DNA from: Baia soyae
Lineage (GTDB): Bacteria; Bacillota; Bacilli; Thermoactinomycetales; Thermoactinomycetaceae
Length of the DNA: 50,226 nt
NCBI RefSeq assembly: GCF_004341445.1
Contig: NZ_SLXV01000019.1
Location: 1-50,226, forward strand
Direction: 5' to 3'
The notes under the pieces were generated by a model. The model saw nothing but the letters and a program-made list of their open reading frames with translations, did no database searches and was not told the origin of the DNA. Position numbers and translations under genes: made by a program. Positions 1-11,064 of this stretch are shown here, piece after piece (the first letter of the stretch is position 1; every line of letters starts with the position of its first letter).

Positions 1-94
1 ATTGGATTCGTCAGACTTAAGTGAACCGCCTAGTGCGGAACCGCATGCTAGGTGGTGTGAGAGGTCGGGGGTTAATCACCCCCTCCTACTCGAT
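1..94 (+). mobile_element. Group II intron, 3' end only (domains V and VI)
   Basis: The window opens inside a group II intron. Domain V is visible at 25-56: a 9-bp lower stem (25-33 with 48-56), the characteristic 2-nt bulge at 46-47, a 4-bp upper stem (34-37 with 42-45) and a GAAC tetraloop at 38-41. Domain VI follows at about 59-92 as a G/C-rich hairpin with an unpaired A in CCTACTC, the expected branch point. The intron should end near CGAT at 91-94. The intron-encoded reverse transcriptase must lie upstream of the window. The intron ends about 8 bases from the stop codon of the convergent gene, so it sits in the 3' flank and does not break that gene. Confidence 0.8.
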
Positions 95-102
95 TTTTTT
101 AT

Positions 103-417
103 TTATGGTAGTGTATTACTTTCTGCTTCAAAAACGGTTTCTAATTTCTCATTTAGGATCCATTCTTTTTTTCTAACTTCACGAATGGTTTCGCGGACAC
201 TGCTATTTATGAGAAGTAAATCCGATATTGTTGGTTGGATGAGGGGAGTAACCCCTGGTAGAGTTCCTAAAACGTACTGAAGCTTTTCGCCCTCCGCGTT
301 AATAATATGGCTAAGCCCTAATTCTTCGAGTGCAATGGAAGATAAGAGCAGGTTGATCGCGTCTTCTCGTGTAATGGTAATATTCGGGGAAATATTAGGT
401 ATATTCGCTTGAGACAT
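103..417 (-). CDS. Small conserved Bacillales/Clostridia protein of unknown function, possibly spore-associated
   Basis: A protein of about 104 residues. The central block [20 protein letters not shown] is, from memory, typical of a family of short proteins and exosporium-type leader regions in spore formers, often present as paralogues. That link is an inference and no biochemical role is known. Two Met codons are available; the second (417) is preferred because AGGAGG lies 7 nt upstream of it and only 1 nt before the first (423). There is no signal peptide or membrane segment, and the C-terminal half is charged and probably helical. The gene runs convergently into the group II intron end and diverges from the structured leader at 455-625. 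Confidence 0.6.
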   Translation of the reverse strand: MSQANIPNISPNITITREDAINLLLSSIALEELGLSHIINAEGEKLQYVLGTLPGVTPLIQPTISDLLLINSSVRETIREVRKKEWILNEKLETVFEAESNTLP

Positions 418-454
418 GTTCATTCCTCCTAATTAAGTCCTTATTTTCTACACT

Positions 455-630
455 ATGTGTATGCCCGTGGGCTGGGTATGGTCCCAGAAAGGAATGAGGG
501 GACTGGCCCAATTAACAGAAGCTTGCCTAATAGCCGTGACCAGCAGGCAATTTAGCCCTGAAGTCAGGACATCTGCCTAGCGGAGCAGAAAATCATGATG
601 ATAAGTATCTTTCGCTGTCCTTTTTGTCAA
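455..630 (+). promoter_or_regulatory. Orphan riboswitch-like structured leader with terminator, resembling a degenerate cobalamin riboswitch
   Basis: A dense run of short hairpins (GCCC/GGGC near 468-477, CTGGG/CCCAG near 471-486, TTGCCT/AGGCAA near 523-550) leads to AAGTCAGGACATCTGCC at 561-577. From memory this matches the 17-nt B12 box (AAGTCAGGAGACCTGCC) at 15 positions. GGAAT and ACTG..CCC blocks precede it in the order seen in cobalamin riboswitches, but the core is shortened and divergent. GGACA (567-571) and AGCG (579-582) can pair with CGCTGTCC (613-620), which is followed by five T, so a terminator would compete with the box. The next gene is an MBL hydrolase 115 bases on, not a B12 gene. 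Confidence 0.4.
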
Positions 631-741
631 AATGAGAATAGAGGATATGGTGACTTACTAACAAAGATTTAATCTTTTTGATGTGATTGTTTAACGCAGG
701 TCCGCTATAGTAGAGAAACAAGGTAAAAAGGAGTGAGCTAG

Positions 742-1728
742 ATGGGTATATTGTTTACCTTCTTATTTTGCGTGGTAACCCTCATCCTGCTCGTAGTAGG
801 ATTTCTATTTTATAGAATGTCGCAAATGCCGAATCCACCGTATCAAGTGCCGCCTAAACGAATCGATCCAGCTCAGTGGGATCGAGAACGTGTGACGGTG
901 GGGTGGATTGGTCATTCTACGGTGCTAATTCAGTTTTATGGGATTCGGATTATAACGGATCCTGTTTTAACAGAGCGGATTGGGATTCCTCTAGGTTGGG
1001 GAGATAATTGGAAAATGGGACTCCGGCGTCATACGAGTCCTGCCATAGATGTAGAGAATATCGGGCCTGTCGACGTGGTGCTCATGTCGCATGCTCATAT
1101 GGATCATCTGGATTTTTCATCATTACGAAAAGTAGTTACTTCTGAAACGGTGATTATTACGGCTCCCGGCATATCTCGTTTGCTTCGGAAACTAGGAGCA
1201 AAGGAAATTCGAGAATTGGATGGGCAATGGGACAACATGGTTCTGCCGAATGGCCTTGTGATCCAAGCGATTCCTGTGGTTCATTGGGGGAAACGATATC
1301 CATGGAGTCGGAATCAGGGATATACGGGCTTTCTGCTCAGCTATCGGGATAAGAAGTTATTTTATCCGGGTGATACGGCTTATACGGATGTATGTAAGGA
1401 ATTACCGAAGTGGGGAGAAATCGACCTCGCTTTTATGCCGATTGGAGCGTACGAGCCGGCATCGTTTCAAGTAAATCATTGTACACCTGAACAGGCGTGG
1501 CAGATGTTCGTCGATTCGGGTGCGAAGAAGTTGGTTCCGATTCATTGGAATACGTTTGTGTTATCGTTTGAGCCGGTAGAGGAGCCGCTCGAACGGTTGT
1601 TAGATGCTGCGCAGGTTAGTAAGAGGGAAGACTGTGTGGTGATTCGTGAGTTGGGTGAAATATATATATTAGATGAGGCGGAGTCGGGCCGTATGTTGGC
1701 CTCTAGTTCGGATCAGGTTTCGTTGTGA
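742..1728 (+). CDS. MBL-fold metallo-hydrolase, NAPE-PLD/UlaG-like, membrane-anchored
   Basis: A 328-residue metallo-beta-lactamase-superfamily hydrolase. Residues 1-25 form a hydrophobic N-terminal anchor. The fold begins at GWIGHSTVLIQ (about residue 54). The metal site is SHAHMDHLD (about 115-123, the HxHxDH motif), with further ligands in VHWGKRYPW, YPGDTAY and PIHWNTF. The HSTVLIQ start and the final HWxTF block resemble the NAPE-PLD/RomA branch, whose bacterial substrates are mostly unknown; hydrolysis of a phosphodiester or lactone is only a possibility. The ribosome site AAAAGGAGTGAGCTAG directly precedes the ATG. The gene is monocistronic and follows the riboswitch-like leader. Confidence 0.85.
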   Translation: MGILFTFLFCVVTLILLVVGFLFYRMSQMPNPPYQVPPKRIDPAQWDRERVTVGWIGHSTVLIQFYGIRIITDPVLTERIGIPLGWGDNWKMGLRRHTSPAIDVENIGPVDVVLMSHAHMDHLDFSSLRKVVTSETVIITAPGISRLLRKLGAKEIRELDGQWDNMVLPNGLVIQAIPVVHWGKRYPWSRNQGYTGFLLSYRDKKLFYPGDTAYTDVCKELPKWGEIDLAFMPIGAYEPASFQVNHCTPEQAWQMFVDSGAKKLVPIHWNTFVLSFEPVEEPLERLLDAAQVSKREDCVVIRELGEIYILDEAESGRMLASSSDQVSL

Positions 1729-1742
1729 GTGGAGAGATAGGC

Positions 1743-2183
1743 TTACGTGATCTCGCCCAAATAGATAGGAGAAGGTGAATCTCCACTGTGAAAAGCTAAA
1801 ATCCGTTTCCTGAGTCCAATAGGGAATAAGGGGTGGTTCTCTAATTCGTCTAAAGGCAGCCATGAAATGCCTGTTTGTTTGCGGTCCATATTGAGAATAG
1901 GAGTGTCTGTATGGATGGATGTAGGTGTACAGGTATACATAAATTCAATCCGATGAACACCTGGGTCCATAAAGCATTCTCGCACGAATAGGAGATCGCC
2001 AAGGTTGACTTCGATCCCGGTTTCTTCAAGGCATTCTCTCATCAGGGTTTGGTCTAAGGTTTCGCCTGCATGCTGACCTCCGCCTGGAAGTAGATGATAG
2101 ATACCGTCTTGATCTTCATACGTTGTGACTAGCAATGATTTTTCGTGGATGAGGATGGCTTTGACAGAATTTCTGATTTTCAT
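1743..2183 (-). CDS. NUDIX hydrolase
   Basis: A protein of about 146 residues with a complete NUDIX box, beginning GGGQHAGETL and continuing to RECLEETGIEV (Gx5Ex7REUxEExGU). It should hydrolyse a nucleoside diphosphate linked to another moiety; the specific substrate cannot be read. The opening MKIRNSVKAILIHE and the closing tryptophan/leucine-rich segment are typical of short ADP-ribose/MutT-type members. The ATG at 2183 is chosen over the in-frame GTG at 2192, because AAAGGA lies about 11 nt before the ATG but only 2 nt before the GTG. It converges with the MBL gene, 14 bases apart, and lies downstream of the GNAT terminator. Confidence 0.85.
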   Translation of the reverse strand: MKIRNSVKAILIHEKSLLVTTYEDQDGIYHLLPGGGQHAGETLDQTLMRECLEETGIEVNLGDLLFVRECFMDPGVHRIEFMYTCTPTSIHTDTPILNMDRKQTGISWLPLDELENHPLFPIGLRKRILAFHSGDSPSPIYLGEIT

Positions 2184-2234
2184 AGAGGTCACGTTCCTTT
2201 ACCGTAGGGTATAAATTGGTATCTTAGCATGGTT

Positions 2235-2280
2235 AAAGAGTTTATTCTAGGTAGGCTATATTACCTAGAATAAACTCTTT
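2235..2280 (-). terminator. Rho-independent terminator of the GNAT gene
   Basis: A perfect 19-bp inverted repeat (2235-2253 with 2262-2280) with an 8-nt loop, directly after the stop of the GNAT gene in the minus direction. T-rich flanks occur on both sides, so it could act in both directions. Confidence 0.75.
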
Positions 2281-2285
2281 TTCAT

Positions 2286-2825
2286 TTACTGATTCTGCTC
2301 AAAGTACTCATCTTGTAGGATTCCCATATGAATGATGTCGTGCCATTTACCATTTCGAAATAGGCTTTGTCTAGAAATTCCTTCTTCTTGAAAGCCGATC
2401 TTCTTGTACAATCGAATCGCTCTATCATTAAATGAAAATACTTTAAGAGCAACTCGGTGAAGATTTATTTCGTAAAAAGCGAGATCTAGTAGTAATTTCA
2501 ATCCCTCTGAGCCGTAGCCTTTTCCCCAATATTCTTTTTCACCGATGTCGATAATACATTCAGCATTTCTATTTTTATAATCAATATTGACTAATGAAAT
2601 AATGCCGATGGGTGTTTCATTTTCCTTTTCAACCATTATGTAGCTTTTGCCTGTATGGGATTCCAAGATACGATTTACAAATTCTTTCGTTTCATCCATA
2701 TGATACATATCCAAAGATAGATAGGTGGAACGAATCACCTCTATATCATTTCTCCATTTGTGGTAAAGTTCCGTATCTTCATTTGTCATCTTTCTTAATT
2801 TCATTCGGGTTGATTCAAATAGCAT
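2286..2825 (-). CDS. GNAT-family N-acetyltransferase, RimJ/RimL type
   Basis: About 179 residues of the Acetyltransf_3 (RimL-like) group. The opening FESTRMKLRKMTNEDTELY matches the usual FETERLxLRxLTxxD start. The acetyl-CoA site is EYWGKGYGSEGLKLLLD (Q/RxxGxG/A form), followed by NLHRVALKVFSFNDRAIRLY and KKIGFQEEG, all standard for the family. It transfers an acetyl group from acetyl-CoA to an amine; the acceptor (ribosomal protein N-terminus, antibiotic or small amine) cannot be told. The ATG at 2825 fits the family start; an in-frame GTG at 2834 with AAGGG 3 nt upstream is possible. It is monocistronic with its own terminator. Confidence 0.85.
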   Translation of the reverse strand: MLFESTRMKLRKMTNEDTELYHKWRNDIEVIRSTYLSLDMYHMDETKEFVNRILESHTGKSYIMVEKENETPIGIISLVNIDYKNRNAECIIDIGEKEYWGKGYGSEGLKLLLDLAFYEINLHRVALKVFSFNDRAIRLYKKIGFQEEGISRQSLFRNGKWHDIIHMGILQDEYFEQNQ

Positions 2826-2925
2826 TCCGATCACTTTCCCTTCTCTTTTGGAGATTGGTAAATAGGAGTTTCATAGAGAATTATACATAATTTTTCCGAA
2901 TTCATTCAGTGCGCTTCTAGAAAAG

Positions 2926-2967
2926 AGGGAGCTATTAAAGTAAATGAGTTACTTGGAATAGCTCCCT
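2926..2967 (-). terminator. Rho-independent terminator of the beta-glucoside operon
   Basis: Hairpin AGGGAGCTATT (2926-2936) with AATAGCTCCCT (2957-2967), extended inwards by AAGTAA/TTACTT. In the minus direction it follows the glucosidase stop and is followed by CTCTTTTC. Confidence 0.75.
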
Positions 2968-2984
2968 TTCCTTCATGTGAAACT

Positions 2985-6420
<3,436 letters not shown>

Positions 6421-6465
6421 TTACTATTTAGCAACACTAATATTTAGTTCAACCATATATCTAGA

Positions 6466-6479
6466 TGAAACCGGTTTCA
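6466..6479 (-). promoter_or_regulatory. cre site (CcpA operator) at the bglP promoter
   Basis: TGAAACCGGTTTCA is a perfect 14-bp palindrome and matches the cre consensus TGWAANCGNTNWCA at every defined position. On the minus strand it overlaps TTGAAA, a plausible -35 box, with TATGGT 17 bases further on. Binding there would block transcription of the PTS operon under glucose. A local LacI-family repressor using the same type of site is the alternative. Confidence 0.75.
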
Positions 6480-6573
6480 ATTGATAATTATTGGATATTG
6501 TTTTGAATGAAATCGAGTTTTATTCACGATAGAAAGAAGGAGGAAAGAATATTAATGAATCATTTATAGAACA

Positions 6574-6641
6574 GTACCTTGCATTATTTTGTAGTTAATA
6601 GTATATTAATTATTAATCTGTACCTTGTAATGTATAGTACC
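6574..6641 (+). promoter_or_regulatory. Repeated GTACC elements before the PadR operon
   Basis: Three GTACC motifs occur at 6574, 6620 and 6637 in the AT-rich stretch before the PadR gene. Two are extended to GTACCTTG. They may be autoregulatory PadR sites; this is inference from position, since PadR proteins of this operon type usually repress their own promoter. Confidence 0.35.
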
Positions 6642-6663
6642 GTTAAAGAAGGTAGGTTTTTTG

Positions 6664-7005
6664 ATGAATGTTCAATTTAAAAAGGGTGTGCTCACATTAT
6701 GTGTTTTGGTGTTAGCTGTAAAGCGGGATCGATATGGCTATGAGCTAGTAGATGCGATTTCGGAGAAATTTTTGATCGCAGAAGGTACGATCTACCCACT
6801 ATTAAGAAGGCTAACAAAGGAAGGGTACTTTACCACCTATTTGGTTGAATCACAGGAAGGACCCCCAAGGAAATATTACCAGCTAACCGATGAAGGAAGA
6901 AACTATGCCCAAGGCTTGGTTAAAGAATGGAAATCATTTTCCGCTAGTGTAAATCAATTGATAGAAGAGGGAATAGAAGATGACAAAGATGGAATTCTTG
7001 AATGA
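6664..7005 (+). CDS. PadR-family transcriptional regulator
   Basis: A 113-residue winged-helix regulator of the short PadR type. The N-terminal DNA-binding core (KGVLTLCVLVLA, RYGYELVDAI, AEGTIYPLLRRLTKEGY, RKYYQLTDEGR) contains the family signature TIYPLLxRLxxxG. A short C-terminal helix would provide dimerisation. The ATG at 6664 follows AAGGTAGG at good spacing; an in-frame TTG immediately before it is ignored. The last 26 bases overlap the next gene, so the regulator is translationally coupled to the HAAS and DUF4097 proteins it probably controls. This three-gene set is common in Bacillales and is often linked to cell-envelope stress. Confidence 0.9.
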   Translation: MNVQFKKGVLTLCVLVLAVKRDRYGYELVDAISEKFLIAEGTIYPLLRRLTKEGYFTTYLVESQEGPPRKYYQLTDEGRNYAQGLVKEWKSFSASVNQLIEEGIEDDKDGILE

Positions 7006-7534
7006 ATTACGTTCGTACTTGCACAAGCTTCCTGTTAGTGATCAGGAGGATATCCTGAGTGATTATGAGACTCACTTTGAGCATGGACTTGGGAAAGGAA
7101 AAACAGAATCAGAAGTGATCCAATCCTTAGGGAAACCTAAATTGATCGCCAAAGAGTGTTTAGCCGATTACTACATAGAGGAAGAACGCCCAGAAAGACC
7201 ATCCTCCAGGCGATTTCGATCCACTTATATGTTAATTGGATTAGGTTTATTTAATCTGATCTTCTTGGTAGGACCATTTATTGCGTTTATAGCAGTTGTT
7301 TTTTCGTTTTATGTGACAGCCATTATTTTATGCATGATACCTCTTGTGGCTCTTGCTTCATTTTTTATAGTAGAACCGATAGAGGGAGTTTTTTCTTTAT
7401 TTGTAAGCTTCATATGTCTGGGTATAGGGTTGTTAATGTGGACTGGATTGAATCGCTTTTCGAAAGTTGTCTATCAGTGGTTTATTCGCTACATCAAGTC
7501 AAACTATAAGATTATTAAGGGGGAAGCAAGATGA
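6980..7534 (+). CDS. HAAS (DUF1700) domain membrane protein
   Basis: A 184-residue protein. Residues 1-70 form the HAAS domain, with MEFLNELRSYLHKLP, DILSDYETHFEHGLGKGKTE and VIQSLGKPKLIAKE. These domains accompany PadR regulators and are thought to act as small helical adaptors. About four hydrophobic membrane segments occupy residues 85-165, followed by a basic cytoplasmic tail. It starts inside the PadR gene and its stop overlaps the start of the DUF4097 gene by 4 bases, so the three are made together. A role in membrane sensing or signal relay is inferred only from the operon. Confidence 0.85.
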   Translation: MTKMEFLNELRSYLHKLPVSDQEDILSDYETHFEHGLGKGKTESEVIQSLGKPKLIAKECLADYYIEEERPERPSSRRFRSTYMLIGLGLFNLIFLVGPFIAFIAVVFSFYVTAIILCMIPLVALASFFIVEPIEGVFSLFVSFICLGIGLLMWTGLNRFSKVVYQWFIRYIKSNYKIIKGEAR

Positions 7535-8379
7535 AGAAGGTGGTACTGCTCTCGCTTATCCTTATCGTTATTGGTGTAGTTGGAAGTGTGGGTGTTGGAT
7601 TGGTGGGATTTAAAGATTTAGGGCAAGAATTGGAAATAAAAGAAACATTGAGTACTAAGGATATAAAGCAGATTTTTATTAATAGTGAATTTGCTGATGT
7701 AATGTTGCATCCTAGTCAAGATGATCAAGTACATGCACACCTAAAAGGAAATTTCCCAAAAAGTCAACAACCTGTAATGAAAGCTACAGGCGATCAGGGG
7801 GATATTCATATTTCGGTAGAGCAAAAACGTAAGCACTCGATCTTTAATTTTAGTATTGGATTTGTCACATTTAAACAACGTGTATTACATGTATACATTC
7901 CTAAAAAGATGTTTGATAAGGTTCGTGTCGAAACAGATTATGGCAAGATTTCAAGTGAGCAAAGCATGGCATTGAAGAGATTAGAGATGAAAACCTCCTA
8001 TGGTGATATTTTTCTTCATGAGTTTCAAGGTACTGAGATAAAAGCCAATACCAACTATGGTGATATTCATATTGAAAGAATAGATGGGTCTTTTGATCTT
8101 GCTACCGAAATGGGTGATATTGAAGTTGATCGACTTGAAGCTGTGAAGGGGAACAATAAAATGCATACCGAAATGGGTAATGCGGAAGTAAAGTTCGCCA
8201 AGGATCCTAACCCAGTTAAGATCAATCTGTTTACAGATCTCGGGAATATCGAAACAGATAAAGGACTTACCCATGAAGTGGACCGTACGCCGGGTAGTCA
8301 AGGGGAAGCATCTGGTACCCCTACATTGTCTATTCATACGAAGCTTGGAAATATAGAATTAGAGAAACTATATCAGTAA
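7531..8379 (+). CDS. DUF4097 beta-helix repeat protein, membrane-anchored
   Basis: A 282-residue exported protein. Residues 1-27 form a hydrophobic anchor or uncleaved signal sequence. The rest is beta-strand rich. From about residue 130 a repeat of the form T-x-x-G-(D/N/K)-I recurs seven times (TDYGKI, TSYGDI, TNYGDI, TEMGDI, TEMGNA, TDLGNI, TKLGNI), as expected for a right-handed beta-helix of the DUF4097 adhesin-like family. It should sit on the outer face of the membrane as the output or sensor of the PadR/HAAS operon. The function of the family is not established. Confidence 0.88.
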   Translation: MKKVVLLSLILIVIGVVGSVGVGLVGFKDLGQELEIKETLSTKDIKQIFINSEFADVMLHPSQDDQVHAHLKGNFPKSQQPVMKATGDQGDIHISVEQKRKHSIFNFSIGFVTFKQRVLHVYIPKKMFDKVRVETDYGKISSEQSMALKRLEMKTSYGDIFLHEFQGTEIKANTNYGDIHIERIDGSFDLATEMGDIEVDRLEAVKGNNKMHTEMGNAEVKFAKDPNPVKINLFTDLGNIETDKGLTHEVDRTPGSQGEASGTPTLSIHTKLGNIELEKLYQ

Positions 8380-8478
8380 CTTCCCTAATTTCTATATAAA
8401 GGAAAAAATAATATTTTTTCTCGTCCAACTCCCTAAAATTCGCTATGATGGTAACAACGAAAGCGAATAGGTGGATGA

Positions 8479-10644
8479 ATGATGAAGTTAATAGAGAAAG
8501 CTGAGAGATTGTTACAGGATCTATATGGCTATCCTACCTTTAGAAACGGACAAGAACAGATGATTTCTCAAATTCTAGAGGGGAAACCTTCTCTCGGAAT
8601 TATGCCTACTGGTGGCGGGAAATCCCTCTGTTATCAAATACCTGCATTGTTACTGGACGGAATTACGTTGGTCATCTCTCCTTTAATCTCCCTGATGAAG
8701 GACCAAGTAGATGCCCTTAACCAATTAGGAATTCCAGCTACCTATTTAAATAGCACTGTTGATTACTATGAGATGGAGCAACGGATGCGGGAGATCTATG
8801 CAGGGAAAATTAAGCTTGTATACCTTGCGCCTGAGAGATTGGAGATGGAATCCTTTGTACAAATGCTACAAAAGGTTCCTGTTTCCCTCGTAACAGTCGA
8901 TGAAGCTCACTGTATCTCGCAATGGGGCCATGATTTTCGTCCTAGTTATCTCAGCATCGGCACCATGATTCAACAATTGCCCAATGAGCCAATCGTCTCT
9001 GGGTTAACTGCAACGGCGACGGCACAAGTGCGTCAAGATATCCAAGATATCTTACAAATTCCTGTAGAAAACACCGTACTAACGAGCTTTCAACGTTCGA
9101 ATTTGCGTTTCTCTGTCCTACATGATCAAGAGAAGGTTTCCTTTATCGAAAGTTATCTCAAACGATACCCCAAACAATCTGGTATCATCTACTGCTCCAC
9201 GCGTAAAGAAGTGGATGCGCTTTACCAACACCTAGGAGAATGCGGTTTCTCTGTGGGACGATACCATGCCGGGATGACAGAGGGCCAACGCGCGCAAGCC
9301 CAAGAAGCATTTTCCTATGATCGACTTTCGGTCATCGTAGCGACAAACGCCTTTGGGATGGGTATTAATAAACATAATGTAAGATATGTCTTACATTATA
9401 ACCTGCCTAAAAACATCGAGAATTACTACCAAGAGGCAGGACGTGCGGGGCGTGATGGGGAAGAAAGCGAATGCATCTTGTTGTATCAAGGACAAGATGT
9501 ACGAACTCAGCGTTTTTTAATCGATCAATCCGAAATGAACGAAGAGCGTAAGAAGCTAGAATCAAGCAAGCTTCATGCGATGTACCAATACTGCTTCACA
9601 CAATCATGTTTGCAAAACACGATTATCCAGTACTTCGATGATCCGATAGAAGAGCCATGTGGCAAGTGTCATAATTGCTTGGCTCAAATGGAGACAAGCC
9701 TACAAGATTTTACTGTAGAAGCACAGAAGCTATTCTCCTGTATCAGGCGTATGAAGGAACGTTTTGGTCTCTCTATGATTGCCAAAGTGCTAAAAGGCTC
9801 TAAATCCAAAAGAGTAATGGAGCTCGCCTTCAATCGACTTCCTACATACGGGATTTTACGAGAGTATACGGAAAAAGAGATACAGCTATTGGCCCTTACA
9901 CTGCAAGCAGAGGGATACATCAAAACCTATAACTCTGCCACAGGTTCCTTGCCACTCATTAAACTGACTGACAAAGCGGCCCAAGTTTTAAAAGGAGAGC
10001 TGAACGTCTATCTTCGTCCACTTCGAACTGCTGTGATAACAGAGGAGAGACAACTGCGAACGAAGCGTTCTACCCTATTTGACCGCTTAGATGATCTCCG
10101 CCGAGTGTTTTCAAATGAAGAGCAACTGCCTCCATACATGATTTTGTCTGACTCAACCTTGCGTGCTATGGCAGATCGGATTCCACTAAATGACACCGAA
10201 CTTCTCTCTATGGTCGGTATGACCCAGCACAAAGTTGCCAAATACGGAGCTAGAATTTTAGAGATCACAGCCACCTTTGCCTCTGAACGTGAACAGAAAG
10301 TGCAATCGAAAGCACCGATGCGAAAAGATATAAACCAGAGCCATCTTGTTACCTATGACTTCTTTCAATCCGGGAAATCGATTAAGGAGATTGCTTCCAC
10401 GCGGAACATGTCTAATAAAACGATTGAAGATCATCTCGTACGTTGTCACAGCGAAGGCTATGACATCCCATGGGACACCATTATTCCCGAAGAGTACCAA
10501 GAAGCCATCTTACAAGCTGTTCAAGAATTAGGTGCATCTAAGCTAAAGCCACTCAAAGAAGCCCTGCCAGCTGAAGTGACCTATTTCCAGATTAAAGCGG
10601 TTATTGCGAGAGAGCAGGTAGCGGTTAGTTCAATAAAAGAGTAA
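8479..10644 (+). CDS. recQ: ATP-dependent DNA helicase RecQ
   Basis: A 721-residue superfamily 2 helicase that unwinds DNA 3' to 5' in recombination and fork repair. Helicase motifs in order are FRNGQEQMI (motif 0), MPTGGGKSLCYQIPA (Walker A), VDEAHCISQWGHDFRP (DEAH with the RecQ aromatic loop), SGLTATAT, IIYCSTRKEVD and QEAGRAGRDG. A four-Cys zinc site (CFTQSC and CGKCHNC, about 370-395) opens the RQC domain. An HRDC domain lies at about 510-590. The C-terminal segment with SIKEIASTRNMSNKTIEDHL is a helix-turn-helix (HTH_40) of the RecQ1 type. Two adjacent Met codons (8479, 8482) follow AGGTGG; the second has better spacing. Confidence 0.95.
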   Translation: MMKLIEKAERLLQDLYGYPTFRNGQEQMISQILEGKPSLGIMPTGGGKSLCYQIPALLLDGITLVISPLISLMKDQVDALNQLGIPATYLNSTVDYYEMEQRMREIYAGKIKLVYLAPERLEMESFVQMLQKVPVSLVTVDEAHCISQWGHDFRPSYLSIGTMIQQLPNEPIVSGLTATATAQVRQDIQDILQIPVENTVLTSFQRSNLRFSVLHDQEKVSFIESYLKRYPKQSGIIYCSTRKEVDALYQHLGECGFSVGRYHAGMTEGQRAQAQEAFSYDRLSVIVATNAFGMGINKHNVRYVLHYNLPKNIENYYQEAGRAGRDGEESECILLYQGQDVRTQRFLIDQSEMNEERKKLESSKLHAMYQYCFTQSCLQNTIIQYFDDPIEEPCGKCHNCLAQMETSLQDFTVEAQKLFSCIRRMKERFGLSMIAKVLKGSKSKRVMELAFNRLPTYGILREYTEKEIQLLALTLQAEGYIKTYNSATGSLPLIKLTDKAAQVLKGELNVYLRPLRTAVITEERQLRTKRSTLFDRLDDLRRVFSNEEQLPPYMILSDSTLRAMADRIPLNDTELLSMVGMTQHKVAKYGARILEITATFASEREQKVQSKAPMRKDINQSHLVTYDFFQSGKSIKEIASTRNMSNKTIEDHLVRCHSEGYDIPWDTIIPEEYQEAILQAVQELGASKLKPLKEALPAEVTYFQIKAVIAREQVAVSSIKE

Positions 10645-10653
10645 GTGAAATGC

Positions 10654-10683
10654 AAAGGGCTAGTTTTGACTAGCTCTTTTTTG
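10654..10683 (+). terminator. Rho-independent terminator of recQ
   Basis: Hairpin AAAGGGCTAGT with ACTAGCTCTTT (about 10654-10680) and six T, directly after the recQ stop. Confidence 0.85.
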
Positions 10684-11064
10684 TTTGCGTTCTGGAAAGT
10701 AGTGCAGTTTGGAAGATGGTATATAAAGATTCATTACCGGAGCTAATAGGGAGCTAGTATCAAGAAGTAAGTTTTCTGATTATTTATAATATAATATAAA
10801 ATTATTAGATTATACAAATGGGAGGAACTGCAAAGAACATATAATTCTTTGTGGCAGTTACTTTATGAAAAGCAAAAAAATAACGAAGATCACGATAATG
10901 TGGGATCAATCATGATTTTCTTACAAACTTGTAAGTTAATTGTAAGCTAGTTGAATTGAAAACATTTTTCCATTAGATAAAATTATACTACAAGAAAAGA
11001 TATTTCAAACTCTTCTTATTTAAGAAAGTTTACCTTAAATAGCACTACATAAAGGGGCGTGTAC
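10684..11064 (+). promoter_or_regulatory. AT-rich intergenic region with heptamer operator repeats and a promoter
   Basis: No gene is visible in these 380 bases. At 10920-10946 there is the palindrome CTTACAA-AC-TTGTAAG followed by a third TTGTAAG. The two direct TTGTAAG copies start 11 bp apart (10929 and 10940), the spacing typical of OmpR-type response regulators. Just downstream, TTGAAA is followed at about 16 bp by TAAAAT (with TATACT overlapping at about 10984), a plausible sigma-A promoter for the secreted protein/VanZ pair. The arrangement suggests activation from immediately upstream of the -35 box. Confidence 0.45.

Noticed and set aside
455-600. Group II intron 5' end, suggested by the nearby intron 3' end and a GTGTG-like start
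   Set aside because: No intron boundary or domain I landmarks could be confirmed; the B12-box-like segment plus terminator explains the region better.
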